Notes under the pieces: model-generated
Databases searched by the model: none
Seen by the model: only the letters and a program-made list of their open reading frames with translations
Told to the model about the DNA's origin: nothing
Program-made: the position numbers and the translations under genes
In this document: positions 10,082-20,844 of the stretch, one piece after another
How positions within the stretch are numbered: position 1 is the stretch's first letter
Layout: every line of letters starts with the position of its first letter
Source of the DNA: Calocera cornea HHB12733
Lineage: Eukaryota > Basidiomycota > Dacrymycetes > Dacrymycetales > Dacrymycetaceae
Assembly: GCA_001632435.1 (NCBI GenBank)
Contig: KV424063.1
Span: 1 to 64,000 of the forward strand
Reading direction: 5' to 3'
DNA: 64,000 nt

Positions 10082-10545
10082 CATCCCAGGGCGCACGCTT
10101 GGCAGGAGCTTCGTGGGTGGTCCCGTGCGGGCGCACGGGGACTCTTGGGCACCTGCTGCCGGCCAGCAGGCGGCTGTTGGTGCTGGTACACACAACCCGG
10201 CTACTTTTGACCCACGGCCACGCCAACGCCCTCCCCGCCCCACTACTGTCCAGTTGAGGACCCGTAACCGTGGACAGTGAGCAGCCTGGAAGTGAGCCGC
10301 GTCAGCAGAAGGATGAAAGGACCAAAAGTGGATCTCACAATGAGTAGTTGGGCGAGCGATGCAGGATCTTGGCAGGAACTTCGTGGGGTGGTCCCGTGCG
10401 CGCACACGGGACTCTTGGGCACCTGCTGCCAGCCAGCAGGCGGCTGTCGGTGCTGGTACACACGACCCTTGCTACTTTCAACCCCCGGCCATGCCAAGCC
10501 GCTGTCCGCCCCACCGTCCGGTTACGGACCCGTAACCGTCAGCAG
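10082..10545 (+). repeat. Two tandem copies of a ~280-bp GC-rich unit
   Basis: The run GGCAGGAGCTTCGTGGGTGG at about 10107 recurs with small changes at about 10372. Both are followed by the same block (GGCACCTGCTGCC, GCAGGCGGCTG, GTGCTGGTACACAC) and by a CGGTTACGGACCCGTAACCG-like end. A third, inverted copy lies at about 17290-17410. No frame is conserved. Confidence 0.7.
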
Positions 10546-10559
10546 GGCAGGGCGCAACA

Positions 10560-12226
10560 ATAGAATACACGAGGACCATCTCGCTCGTGTGATGCCCAGC
10601 TTGAGAACAGATGGTGTCAGTGCAGAGAAAAAAAGGTGGTAAGGGTGGATCGCTCACAGTGGACAGCTGTCGTCAAAGCAATGAGCAGCGAGCAAGGAGA
10701 CTCAGCCGCCAATCGTCAAGGGTGTCTGGTACCACAGATATTGGCTGTCGAGGTCAATGTCAGACCAGAGCAAGTGGAGTGAAGGGGCAGGGGAGGGAAC
10801 TCTCGCCATGGAGGTGGGAGGGGAGGGGAGCGAACGGGGGAGAGTGATGAGGCAGAGAGACGGGGCCGAGGCACCCTCTTATATAGCCGTGGGGTACAGT
10901 CACGATGCCAGCACTGAGGCCGATCCGGGCGGAGCATGAGGCACTTTAGACTTCATGAAGTCTAAACTGTAGCTCCGTGGCGCAAAGGTACGATGCGGAG
11001 GATTGGCTTTAGGTTCCGAGCCTCTCTGCCGGAGTTGCCTGCACGATGGGAAGCCGGTCCCGCACCTCGTTTTCGTCACCCTCTCTCCCTTGCACAAAGG
11101 AAAGCAGATGGTCCCGATTCGCTCTAGCTCTGTACGGTTGCGGCAAGTCTTCCGAAGGGGCATTCTGTCCGCAATCCAAGGCTGTCAGCGCGCAGCGGAG
11201 CTTGTCTACCGAACTTACCTGCACGATGGGAAGCGAACATCTTCAATGCCAACGTGCCGAAAGTTCGGGCTGGGCAAGCTGACATCAAGAAAGGCTTCTT
11301 TCGCATGTCTCACAATGATCCGTGAAGCACGAGGCCAAGTTCGTAGGCATCACCTGAGCAGTCATCTCGAACACTGACGGTTTGGAAGATATCGATGGAT
11401 GGAGGAAGTCGATTCCGCATTCCCTTGTATATCCAACACCAGCTGACCTTCATCCCGCATCCCGTCCGCCATCAATGCGACCTTATCATGAGCACTGCCA
11501 TTCTGAGTGCGAAGCAGAGCCATTTTGAGTGAGATCAGAGTCGCCGATGGCAATGATCAGAGGTTGTTTGCCCGGAGTGCCACGATGATCGTCAGGGTGC
11601 AATCCCCGCCCAAAGTCCGCTCTCGTGGCTTCACACCGCAATTACCGGCGGCAGGGGTCCTACTCAGCCTACCTCCGCAACTTCTGTCAGTGCCCATCGA
11701 GGTGCAAGCTTGCGACACTCTACTGCTCCACTCGCATGTTCCATGACAATCTGCGGTAAGAGTCCGAGGAGATTTAGGTGGAAAACGGGCAGTTAGGGGT
11801 GTACCACTTGTGCAGTTACGGACGGTTGCCTCAAGGACCGCAGAACACCAATGACAATGAAGTTCCCTCGACCGGCGCTGTGCAACCTCTGAACTTTAAC
11901 TTACGTGTACGGCATGAGCAAAGCACAGAAGCAGGGTTCGAACATTGCTATTTAGATGGAGATTGTATAAGCGCACAGCATTGCGGGAGCGAAGAGAAGA
12001 GTGCCATCGATGGAGCTAATGAGTGACCATGCGGTACAACGCCATTCTTGCAAGGACGGACCGATTCCGGCGATCTCTGGACATTGTCGGAGATTCGCTA
12101 GTTTCTCATCCCGCCGGTCCAGCTGCTTTTGGGATGAAATGCTCTAACACATATACTCTTGTTGTGCGCAGATTCGTTTGACACAACTTGCTGTCAACAA
12201 AATCCAGTATGTGCTTATGCCAGTGC
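10560..12226. other. Gene-free stretch with degraded fragments
   Basis: No intact gene. A 15-base run (CCTGCACGATGGGAAG) occurs twice, near 11037 and 11216, within longer weak repeats. On the minus strand at about 11390-11500 a frame reading ALMADGMRDEGQLV faintly recalls the F-box N-terminal signature; I regard it as a possible remnant only. Confidence 0.4.
10945..10966. repeat. Perfect 22-bp palindrome
   Basis: TTTAGACTTCA is followed directly by its reverse complement, with no spacer. It lies alone in a gene-free stretch. Confidence 0.85.
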
Positions 12227-12233
12227 TATAAAC
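12227..12233 (+). promoter_or_regulatory. TATA box of the F-box gene at 12313
   Basis: TATAAAC lies about 80 bases before the start codon. The family motif CGCCATCATCCTCGCAGCC (12271-12289) lies between the two. Confidence 0.55.
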
Positions 12234-12312
12234 GCGACGCGCTAGCCTCCCTGCTCCCGCGACTTGCTCTCCGCCATCATCCTCGCAGCCGAGCAACCCC
12301 GGTCTGCTGTAG

Positions 12313-13779
12313 ATGACATCTCCTGATGCAGAAGAACTCACCACACCGCTTACTTCTAACCCTTATGCTCATGTCCACACTTCAAGTGGGTTCGCAGTGG
12401 AGGACATGAGCGACGATATCGACTTAATTCCTGCGACGCGCTTGAAAGCCGCCCACAACGCGTCGCTCCCTGTCACTCGTTTGCCTGACGACGTCCTGCA
12501 AGCGATCTTCGAACTTGAAGCTGAGGAGATCCCACGCGTTACGAGAACAAAATCCGATATCAGATCCGTGGCGTACCAAATCGATATTACGCACGTCTGT
12601 CGGCGCTGGCGCCGCCTCGCTCTTCTTACACCTTCCCTATGGTGCAAGCTTCGACTCGACCACGATCAAGACGTTGTCATGGCTACGAGGATCATTTCCC
12701 AGTGTACCGAATCATTGTCGCTTGAGCTACGGATATCCGATCTGGGCGTCTTCATTGGGGAAGGTGGGGTCAGATGCAGCCTCTGGAGAGTTTCACCCGA
12801 ACTATCCCCGCTCTTGCGATCGTTTTTGGAGAAGCACCTGCATAAGATCTGCACACTTTCCATCGGTGCATGCAAGCATACGCTACCCATTTTCTTCCGA
12901 GATGAATATCCCGTCGCCGAACGATTGACAAGCCTAGTGGTGCAAGACTCCACCTGCGAAGACGCCCGTACACCCCTGCCCTGGCCATACCATGTTTCTC
13001 GCCTCGTCGCACCTCACCTACACACTCTGCGCATAGAGGGGATCGACCTTCCCCTACACATAGTCGACTCAGCGACACTACGCACCGTGTCTACCAGGGG
13101 TAGGAGCTGGGATCGACTTTCCACCCCTTCTGATTTGCTGAGCGAGCTAGCCGGTCTGTCGCACGTCGAGAACCTCCGGTACGCTATTACGAACCTCCGC
13201 CCTCCGGTAACCCACTGGCCTGCACAGAGATTGGAGCTACCGCGCCTAAGGAGCTTGCATATCGAGGGCGATGTGCAGTCTTCGATACTCTCGCCATACC
13301 AAATGGCGCGATTCATCCTCGCGATCCACATGCCGAATCTCGTACATCTCAGCATGAGCCAGCTTCCACAGGGATACGGATCGCAAGAATCACTCATGCA
13401 GATCCTCAGCTCCGTACCGAAGGTCGTCAGCCTATCAATCGAGTTCGACAGGGATGCACTGTTGGCTCTTCTCAGTGGCCTTGTCGAAGTCGGTCCCGGG
13501 ACACAAACACCCTTGCTGCCTCAGCTTCAGCGTATCGACCTCTGCCTTACTCAGCCGCTCAACTTCACCGATTCGTTTCCGCATTACCCATTGCTTTCGG
13601 CTGTGGAGGAAATGGCGATGGTACGCCGCGTGACAGGTACCGGTATCGCGCTGCTGGAGCGGCTCAGCATGGCTCCGGATTTACCAATTCGTACAGTCGA
13701 CCGCTTAAGACAGATGGGACTTTCCGTAGGCCGTCTTCAATCCAATTTTCTAGATATTGAGGAGGTATCTGTTTCGTAA
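12313..13779 (+). CDS. F-box protein with leucine-rich C-terminal region
   Basis: Single exon, 488 residues. After a variable start comes the family segment (FAVEDMSDDIDL), then an F-box (about residues 55-100: LPVTRLPDDVLQAIF, later HVCRRWRRLALLTPSLW). About 370 residues of irregular leucine-rich repeats follow (LPRLRSLHI, MPNLVHLSM and the like). F-box proteins link substrates to SCF (Skp1-Cullin-F-box) ubiquitin ligases through the F-box; the repeat region normally chooses the substrate, which cannot be told here. The start is the first ATG after the TATA box and matches family length. It is one of four complete members in the window and stands between the two arms of the inverted duplication. 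No disabling changes seen. Confidence 0.85.
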   Translation: MTSPDAEELTTPLTSNPYAHVHTSSGFAVEDMSDDIDLIPATRLKAAHNASLPVTRLPDDVLQAIFELEAEEIPRVTRTKSDIRSVAYQIDITHVCRRWRRLALLTPSLWCKLRLDHDQDVVMATRIISQCTESLSLELRISDLGVFIGEGGVRCSLWRVSPELSPLLRSFLEKHLHKICTLSIGACKHTLPIFFRDEYPVAERLTSLVVQDSTCEDARTPLPWPYHVSRLVAPHLHTLRIEGIDLPLHIVDSATLRTVSTRGRSWDRLSTPSDLLSELAGLSHVENLRYAITNLRPPVTHWPAQRLELPRLRSLHIEGDVQSSILSPYQMARFILAIHMPNLVHLSMSQLPQGYGSQESLMQILSSVPKVVSLSIEFDRDALLALLSGLVEVGPGTQTPLLPQLQRIDLCLTQPLNFTDSFPHYPLLSAVEEMAMVRRVTGTGIALLERLSMAPDLPIRTVDRLRQMGLSVGRLQSNFLDIEEVSVS

Positions 13780-13948
13780 TACATTTCGTTGATTTAGAAT
13801 GCTGTCGTAAAGGATAAATGGCTTGTGTCGTTTGCGCTTGTCCTGGGCCGCAACACTTCTAAGAATTGCTTGGCACACAAATCGCTTCCGTCCCTGGACA
13901 TTTCACACGTCCCGGTTCTGGACCATCTCCTGCTCTCATCTCTTCACC

Positions 13949-14336
13949 ATGCCTCCCTCACGCGCAACCCTCCGGCACGCCATGCGCCTTCTCGCTCCCA
14001 GCATCCCCAAGGACCCGCTCCAGCCGCGCTTCCAGCTGCAGTCGCTCGCCGAGACGCTGGCCCAGCACATGCCAGCCACGCCCAAGGCCGCGATGGCGCT
14101 CGAAGCGCTGCGGGCGCTGACGAAGGACGAGCTGAAGAAGAAGGTGCGCATGGGTCTTCCTCCAATATGCGACGACTGCATGTACTGAGCTTGCTTGTCT
14201 GCAGTACCCGGCGGGCGAGAAGACGCTCTACCCAGCGTCGTATCCGCTGCACTACGAACATCTCGCGGAGGGAATCGAGAAGGGGAGCAAAGGCATAGCA
14301 CGCCCGTGGTGGAAGCGATTCTTCGGTGTCTGGTAG
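13949..14336 (+). CDS. Small hypothetical protein, possibly mitochondrial
   Basis: Two exons (13949-14143, 14205-14336) around a 61-nt GT-AG intron give 108 residues. The N-terminus (MPPSRATLRHAMRLL) is rich in Arg and Ser without acidic residues and could form an amphipathic mitochondrial presequence. The C-terminus ends in the aromatic, basic run PWWKRFFGVW. I do not recognise the family, though the organisation resembles small accessory or assembly factors of mitochondria. The join is supported by frame closure and by the disappearance of in-frame stops. The gene lies downstream of and parallel to the F-box gene and converges with the transporter. Confidence 0.6.
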
Positions 14337-14790
14337 AGATGACGAGAGGAGAGACGAGCCGGTGGATGGCACCTGGACGATCCCGCCGCCTATGTCGGGG
14401 CCGGTGAACATCGCTCTTCGTCGCTCATCGCTCACATGAGCTGCACATGCCGGCCCCCAACCCCTGTCCGACCGGAGGAGCACATCGCGCACGTCTTTTG
14501 TCGCGCACGTCTCCCTGTTCTGTTCCGACCGCAATCCTGCGTTGACGAGATGTACGGGTCGTTGGCTGAACTTTGGCTAAACGGGCCGCAGTTACCGTGC
14601 CTTAACGCGGTGGCAATCCAGAATCCGAGCTAGGAGATATATGCTCTTGTCACACATTGATACCTTACTTAGTTAACGAATAAACACAGTGTACCTCTCC
14701 CACTCGTACAAAGAGCCGCTTCAATGATGATACAACGCTCCACAATCGCCGCTCTTGCTGCCGCAGCTATCGCGCCTGCGCGGTCTGATT
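14337..14790. other. Convergent intergenic stretch
   Basis: It holds the 3' flanks of the small gene (plus) and the transporter (minus). No gene seen; AT-richer around 14630-14700. Confidence 0.5.
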
Positions 14791-16744
14791 TCACAGCCCC
14801 ATCCCGGCCCTCTCGCTCAACTCCCTCTTCTCCCTCCTCAGCCGGTCACTCTCCATGATCCCAAAATCGTGTCTAAACACCATCTGTACCTCCTCCAAGC
14901 TGAGCCCCGCCGTCTCGGGGTAGCAGCACACGACAAACACGAGCCCGAGGAAGCACAGGCCAGCGTACAGGCCGAACGCGCCCGCCGTCGTGATCGCCTC
15001 GATGAGGCTGAGGTAGGTCGCGCCGATGAGCAGGTTCCCGCTCCAGTTCGTCGCGGTCGCGATGGAGCTCCCGATCCCGCGCACGGAGAGGGAGAACAGC
15101 TCGCCCTGCTGCCAGGGGACGTTGCCGAGCCCCGTTGCGTAGGCTGCGACGTAGATGATCATCGCTACGAGGACGATGGCGGACCAGGTCGTGCTGTACT
15201 GCGCGCCGTCCACCAGGTAGCCGTTCGTCGACCGTGTCATGACTGTGCCCCCCCTGAGCTGAGACATTGACTGGAATGCAAATACGGGAAAGCGTACAGT
15301 AGAATGACACCGCGGCCAACACGAGCCCGACGACCATCCACGGACTGGACCAGAGCATGATCCTCCGCCTGCCTATCCTGTCGATCCACTTGAGGGCGAC
15401 GAGCGTGAAGAGGAAGTTGGTGCCGGCGATGATGAGCCCGACCGCGGTCGGGTTGTCGAACCCGACGGCTTGGAAGAGCGAGGCGGAGTAGTACATGAGG
15501 GTGTTGAACCCGCAGAGTTGCTGGAACGCTTGCAATCCGCACGCAACAACTACACATACCGTCAGCACGCCCTCCCCAAATGAGCAAAGGCAACGCCACG
15601 TACTCAACGCCCGCCGCCGCTCCGGCACAGTGCCCATGCTGCGGAGCTTCTCCCAGAAGCCGTCCTGCTTGGAGGCAGCCACGCTCTCGTGGACGCTCTC
15701 CCGGAGCACCTCGAGCTTCTTGTCGACCTGCTGCTCGGACGCGTGCGCGTAGATGGCCCGCAGCACGCGGCGCGCCTCGTCCGCGCGATCTTGGCGGATG
15801 AGGATGCGCGCTGCCATTCGGTTTCCCTCGTCAGCGCTGGTATGCATCGCATCGGTGGGAAACAGGGGACGCACGGGACTCGGGCAGGAAGAGCAAGCAC
15901 GCGAGCTGCACCCCCGCCGGCACGGCGCCCAGGCCGACCATCCACCTCCACCCTCCCGGCCGTTTCTCGAACCCCGCGCCGATGGCATAGGCCACGACCT
16001 GGCCAAACGTGATCGCGATGACATTAACCGTGACCATCCTCCCCCTCAGCCTTGTGGGCGACAGCTCGCCGATGTACAGCGGGACGATGCACGCTGCGAG
16101 CCCTACGCCGAGGCCGACGAGGAAGCGGCTTACGACCATGGGTGCGATCGCGTGGGAGAGGGACTGGCCGATCGCCCCGCTGATGAAGAGGATGTTGGCG
16201 AGCGTGAGCACGGGCTTGCGCCCTGTGTAGTCGGAGATTATCCCGCCTGCTAGGCCACCGAGCAGCGCGCCGAGCGTGGTGGAGGATGTGATCAGTTCCT
16301 GTGCTAAGGGGTCAGCGGGATGCGCCAGGGGGAAGAGGAAAGTGGGCAGACCTTTTGGAACGCGGAGAGCTCTGCAGGCCCCAGGTCCCCGCCGATCGAC
16401 ACCAGCGTTCCCGAGATCACGCCCGTGTCGTACCCTACCCTGTGGCATCAGCACCTTCCCCTCCGGGCGCACGAATCGAGCCGCAAAAGCGCACCGAACA
16501 GCAGCCCGCCTATCGCAGCAGCGAACACCAGCCCCCAGATGAACCAGGTGACCCTCTCCTCCCGCTCGGCCTGCACGCTCAGCTCGAGCTCCGCATCCTC
16601 CAGCCGCACCGGATGGCGCACAGGGCCCGGTATGTGTATTCGCCGGCCGAGGAGCGTGGAATGGTCGTTTTGTAGCGAGTTTTCGGAGGAGGAGAGAACG
16701 GGGGAGGAGAGGGCCGAGTCGGAGGGCTTGCTTCGGAGGATCAT
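14791..16744 (-). CDS. MFS sugar/inositol transporter (myo-inositol type)
   Basis: Six exons on the minus strand: 16744-16495, 16434-16352, 16298-15875, 15810-15604, 15549-15298 and 15242-14791. They join to 555 residues with every phase closing. Sugar-porter signatures are present: GYDTGVISG after the first helix, SDYTGRKP, a PESPR end to the first half, RIGRRR in the second half and PETAGLSLEEVQ near the end. Twelve helices can be traced around a cytosolic loop (about residues 255-320). The second-half segment after FQQLCGFNTLMYYSA and the late EVQMVF run are most like fungal myo-inositol (Itr-type) proton symporters at the plasma membrane; a hexose role cannot be excluded. The upstream leader carries a CGT/CGTTGT microsatellite. 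Confidence 0.85.
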
Positions 16745-16820
16745 GCGTTCGGACTAGGGAGTGCAGCGGGAGATCGTCGTTGGTGTCGACAAGTAGAGAC
16801 GCGGATTGAGATATCTCCGT

Positions 16821-16822
16821 GG

Positions 16823-16854
<32 letters not shown>

Positions 16855-16860
16855 GTTGTG
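16821..16860. repeat. Trinucleotide microsatellite (GTC/GTT)
   Basis: About 40 bases of GTC and GTT triplets lie 77 to 116 bases upstream of the transporter start, most likely in its 5' leader. Confidence 0.8.
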
Positions 16861-17679
16861 CAGACAGTGCCGATAAGGACGAGGGATGATCGAGAGTGTG
16901 CCGTGGATATGAATTGAAAGCGTGCAAAGCGATGCAGTGGTGGTCTCACCGGAACGAAACAGTGCCCCTCGGCTACGCTGACAGCCGCCCGGTGTCAGGG
17001 TCGCTTATGTAACCACGACGTCAGCCCGTCACGTGAGCCTGGCGCTCCTGCCTTTCCTGGGCGACTCGCTGTGTGCGCGCCGGACGCCGTCGTACTTGGA
17101 GCTGCTGGACGGGCCGCTATGCGCAAGGATGGATATGACGCTGGATAGTCCCCCGGAGCTGCGGATAGAGGCGGTGGACAGGGCGCGTGCTCCCCCAACG
17201 CCAACCCTAGGCGCATGCAAGCACTCCCTCCCACCGGCCCATACCCTCCCGCCCAGGCGCTCCAAGCCCTCACCCTCACCGGGGGTTGAAAGTAGCATGG
17301 GTCGTGTGTACCAGCACCAACAGCCGCCTGCTGGCCGGCAGCAGGTGCGCAACAGTCCCGTGCACCCGCACGGGACCACCCACGAAGCTCCTGCCAAGCG
17401 TGCGCCCTGGGCTGAACTATGTATAGTATAGTCCTTGGGAGATTGAGATTTACCGCCTCTCTCCCTCTGATCATACTTCTCACCCGCAGTCTGCTCTCCG
17501 TCAATGATCACCGGTCATCAGGAGCTCCATACCTCACCGTGCACTTGGCGCGGGGAACGGGCGGAGGAGCAGGCAGTAGCTTTAGGCTGGGAAGGACGAG
17601 GGACCATGCTCATATTGTATCTACGCATACGTCTGTACTGCCAATGAACGGATCGCGAATAGTATGGCATGCCGCATGC

Positions 17680-18300
17680 GGAATCACACGAATCCCATGC
17701 CCCAAGGAACATTAATGACCACTGTCCAACACCACGATCTACGGACCCACACATACTCCACGCCATGCTTCAGCTCAGCCGTCTCCAGACGGTCAGCACG
17801 ACCGGGAAGACATACTTCGTCGAGCACTGCCCGAGCCCGATGTTGACGTGGACGAGCTCTGAGAACATGTAGCGCCCGCAGTTCTCCCGGACGTTGATGC
17901 AGTAGATAAGGTCGTACGTCAGCGTTGTTCTTTGGGCTAGCGGCTGTGTTAGTACTATGTTTGGCAAGTGCTGACTCCGTAGCAGTTACAGAGAAGGACA
18001 ACATTAATGGCCCCACCGTGGATGAAGTCGATGGCCGTGTCGCGTGCGACCGATGAACGTGATTAGGAGAGTCAACATCACGAGGAGCTCAAGTGCGTAC
18101 TTGAGTTTCTTTATGGTACGGTAACATGGACCTTCTTTCCCTCGTGAGTGCTACTCTTCTTGTATTGTGGCTCATCCTCGACAACTGGATCAGGGAGTTC
18201 ATAGTGGCTCCGCCGACCGTCTGGTTGATGTGTCGTGCAGTGAGCCTTGTGGGTTGTTAGCGGTTGAACCAAAGACACTGTTCCACTCTGCACCGGATCA
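17680..18300 (-). pseudogene. Unidentified degenerate gene module (right arm)
   Basis: Counterpart of 9160-9800 with the same intron position (CTAAC branch and ACAG acceptor). One clean minus-strand frame of about 60 codons (18111-18293) comes first. A hydrophobic stretch (ALELLVMLTLLITFIG, about 18060-18110) follows, and after the intron a frame with ENCGRYMFSE and GLGQCSTKYVF. Frames do not join cleanly, so I treat it as decayed. Confidence 0.4.
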
Positions 18301-18352
18301 ATGTCGTCATGTACAGTTCGGGTGTGCTTTTTCTTTTGACTAAGTATTGATG

Positions 18353-19777
18353 CTACATCTCGAGCTCTATGAACTTTCTAATACCCAAATCACCAACAAG
18401 TAGTCCGAATTGCGTCAAGGTCTCAACGGTATCCCTCGGCAACGGCGGAGCAATGTGCAGCTTTTTCAATGGCACCCAGTTTGGCGTCGGATTACATCGT
18501 AAAATGGCCATCGCTTCCAGTGCTTCAAATATGTCGTGGTTCTGGTACTGTTCGAACTCATTGTACAACTCGAGGATTTGGAGACGAGGAAGCAGTATCG
18601 GTTGTCCACCATCGGTGTTGTGAACGAGCCGACGAAGCAGGAGAGGAGACGTGTACCCCGCAAGGTTCAGCGACAGTTCGGAGATCATCGGCACGTATTC
18701 AAGAGCTGAAAATAGTGGCTCTTCCTCGTGAGCCTGCGAAAGCAGTCGTAAGTCCAATCGGTGGAGACTTGGAAGAGACAGCCGTTGAAACACTTGTGCT
18801 AAGGATCTCGGATTCGGAGAGAAACAGCCGATCTGCAGTGTGCACAGTTGCGGCAGCGCAATCGTTTGGTCCAGCCAAGATGTTACGTCTGTGCCCCAGA
18901 GCCCGAAGATGTAGGCTAGAGTCTTCACGTGTGACAAATCGCGAAACTCTTGTAGGACTTGAGCTGGAGTGAAGTCTAGCAAGTGGGCATAGCGCTTCGC
19001 CACGACAACATTGGGAAGTCTCGTACCTGGAGTGAAGCTTGGGAGCGGGACGTGGTCGACCTCGATAGCGTGCAAGCTGGGAGCATGCAATTGATAGCCG
19101 GATTCGGGGGGAACAGATGTAGCGGGCGAGTAGCACGATACGAGTGTAAAGCGCAGGGCAGTCAATGCTCCCGCAATAGTACGCTGGTTTCGAAGAAGGT
19201 GGGAAAGAGAATGCTTGCATACACCGATGGAAAAGCACTTGAAGCGATGCAGGTGCTGCTCTACGAACTGTACCAGGCTCGGAAAAACTTCAACGGCGTG
19301 ATCGAATGTGTTACACACACTCCAAGGTATTTCGGAGAACGAGTGCGAATCCGGTATGTTGACATTCAATGCCGCTCCTTTGGCACGTTTCCGGATGACC
19401 TCTGTGACGAGCTCCAGAGGGATTTGGTGGTTCAAGACGAACGTGGACCAGAGACGGGCCGTCTGGAGGGCAAGGCGGCGCCAACGTCGGCAGACATGAG
19501 ATATCCGAACTTGGAAGGGTAGTCGGTCCGAGGTTGCCGAGGACACGTAGATATATTGCAAAGGCTGAGCTTCGATCTCGAATATCGCTTGTAAGATACC
19601 GTCTGGCAGGCGAGCTATAGGAAGATGGGCGTTCTGCGCAGCGTTCGACCTCGTACGGTTGTCCAGTTGATCGTCGTCGCACATATCGTCCGTGGTGAAC
19701 ACGACAGGTGGACCATTATCGGCTTGAATTGGCGTAGAATGCGAGAGAGTTAGATCGGTTGAGGTGGGAGAAGACAT
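18353..19777 (-). CDS. F-box protein with leucine-rich C-terminal region
   Basis: Single exon, 474 residues from the ATG at 19777. The N-terminus gives the clearest form of the family signature (VVFTTDDMCDDDQLDNRTRS). Next come the F-box (LPIARLPDGILQAIF, about residues 52-66), then ISHVCRRWRRLALQTARLW and irregular leucine-rich repeats to the end. Its role is presumably as a substrate adaptor of an SCF ubiquitin ligase; substrate unknown. Within the F-box the usual Asp-Asp after LP is Asp-Gly. The motif CCTGACCATCATCCTGGC lies 25-50 bases upstream and is shared with five other family members. It is the intact partner of the wrecked copy at 8769-9190. Confidence 0.85.
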   Translation of the reverse strand: MSSPTSTDLTLSHSTPIQADNGPPVVFTTDDMCDDDQLDNRTRSNAAQNAHLPIARLPDGILQAIFEIEAQPLQYIYVSSATSDRLPFQVRISHVCRRWRRLALQTARLWSTFVLNHQIPLELVTEVIRKRAKGAALNVNIPDSHSFSEIPWSVCNTFDHAVEVFPSLVQFVEQHLHRFKCFSIGVCKHSLSHLLRNQRTIAGALTALRFTLVSCYSPATSVPPESGYQLHAPSLHAIEVDHVPLPSFTPGTRLPNVVVAKRYAHLLDFTPAQVLQEFRDLSHVKTLAYIFGLWGTDVTSWLDQTIALPQLCTLQIGCFSPNPRSLAQVFQRLSLPSLHRLDLRLLSQAHEEEPLFSALEYVPMISELSLNLAGYTSPLLLRRLVHNTDGGQPILLPRLQILELYNEFEQYQNHDIFEALEAMAILRCNPTPNWVPLKKLHIAPPLPRDTVETLTQFGLLVGDLGIRKFIELEM

Positions 19778-19802
19778 CAATTCGTAGGTGTATGCGGCTC
19801 GA

Positions 19803-19827
19803 CCAGAGTGCCAGGATGATGGTCAGG
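19803..19827 (-). promoter_or_regulatory. Conserved F-box-family upstream motif
   Basis: Minus-strand CCTGACCATCATCCTGGC precedes the start codon. Related copies lie at 2925-2944 and 3766-3782 (minus), and 8717-8738, 12271-12289 and 33233-33244 (plus), each roughly 25-100 bases before a family start. The function is unknown; it may only reflect shared descent. Confidence 0.5.
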
Positions 19828-19830
19828 AAC

Positions 19831-20837
19831 AGTCCGCGTCTGGCGGGTCGCGTCGACGCTTCGGCGTGCATGCATGCAGCCTACGACCTGCCCGGCTGGC
19901 ACCTACTTGCACTTCTCTCCTCCGTACCAGTAATGACCCAACCGAACATCAACCCGTGAATGCATCTTGACAGCGATATCGCTCAAGCGAGATTGCAGCT
20001 CGCAGTCACGTACATCTAGCCGTGCTGGTACAACTCTGCCGGCTAACTAGCACATCCGGACGCCACGGCGTACCGAAAGCCTGGTACACTCTGTCTATTG
20101 CCACCTTGCCAGCATACCACATCTACCTCCTCGAGCTTGCGAGAGCAGCCTATCTACCTGGATACCCTCCGTCCCCATCAGATGCGAGTTGGTTCTTACC
20201 CATCGGAATGGGGGGTAGTCCATCAGGACCGCCCGCAGGCGTCGAGTCTCGGTGCACCGAACCGACTCATGCCGGTGAGCCTAATGTCCTCCGTATCTTG
20301 CTCGGCGAACGAGTACTATCGTTCTTTGGAACAATACCGTGCCATCCGGCACAGTGCTGTGCTTCCTCCGATGCGCTCAACGGCCCGCCTGCGACAGCAG
20401 TTATCCGCAAGCACAGCTCCTCCTCCCGGCAGATCTTCGAGCGATGGGCAAGGCAGTCCATGCACTGATCAGTGCACACCAGAACAGCCGCTATTACTTG
20501 CCTGTGCTCTGGCCACTTGATGGACAATGCATGTGGCCGTCTACTCGGAGACAAACGTTCGGCTCCGACTTTGGCGCACATGACAGCCTCGAGGCCAAGG
20601 CGGTGCATCAGGGCCTCCGATGTGCTTCTCTCCGCGCACGCCTCTGCCGCATGCGTCATCCCTGCGCCGCTTTGATTCTCAAATTGCACCGACACGGCAG
20701 GCAATGGCTGACCGCTCGCGGGGAAGCTGCAGCTCGTCTGACTCCCGCTGAGGCTGGCGTCCCATACCGCCGCGATGACCGGACTCGCTGCTCCGCGCTG
20801 ATGCGCTGGGAATTTGGGCGTCATCGGCGACTTGGGG
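19831..20837. other. Gene-free upstream region of the oxidase
   Basis: Frames of up to 196 codons exist on both strands (for example minus 20267-20857), but none resembles a protein family and they overlap one another. I regard them as chance frames in GC-rich DNA. The stretch is probably the promoter region of the gene at 20932. Confidence 0.45.
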
Positions 20838-20844
20838 TATAAAG
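20838..20844 (+). promoter_or_regulatory. TATA box of the FAD oxidase
   Basis: TATAAAG lies 88 bases upstream of the start codon, the usual spacing for fungal genes. Confidence 0.65.

Larger units (their letters stand above)
8700..10257 (+). repeat. Inverted duplication, left arm
   Basis: Read on the plus strand this segment matches the minus strand of 17030-19830 in the same order: F-box upstream motif, F-box 5' region, an unidentified degenerate module, then a GC-rich block with a GGCAGGAGCTTCGTGG-type run. The left arm lacks about 1 kb of the F-box coding region that the right arm keeps. About 7 kb containing other genes separates the arms. Confidence 0.75.
17030..19830 (-). repeat. Inverted duplication, right arm
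   Basis: Read on the minus strand this arm is colinear with 8700-10257. It has the promoter motif (19803-19827), an intact F-box gene, the unidentified module (18300-17680) and the GC-rich block (17510-17290). It keeps the full F-box gene, so it is the better preserved copy. Confidence 0.75.

Noticed and set aside
11925..11945. tRNA gene suggested by GGGTTCGAAC near 11933
   Set aside because: No matching A box, acceptor stem or anticodon arm upstream at tRNA spacing.
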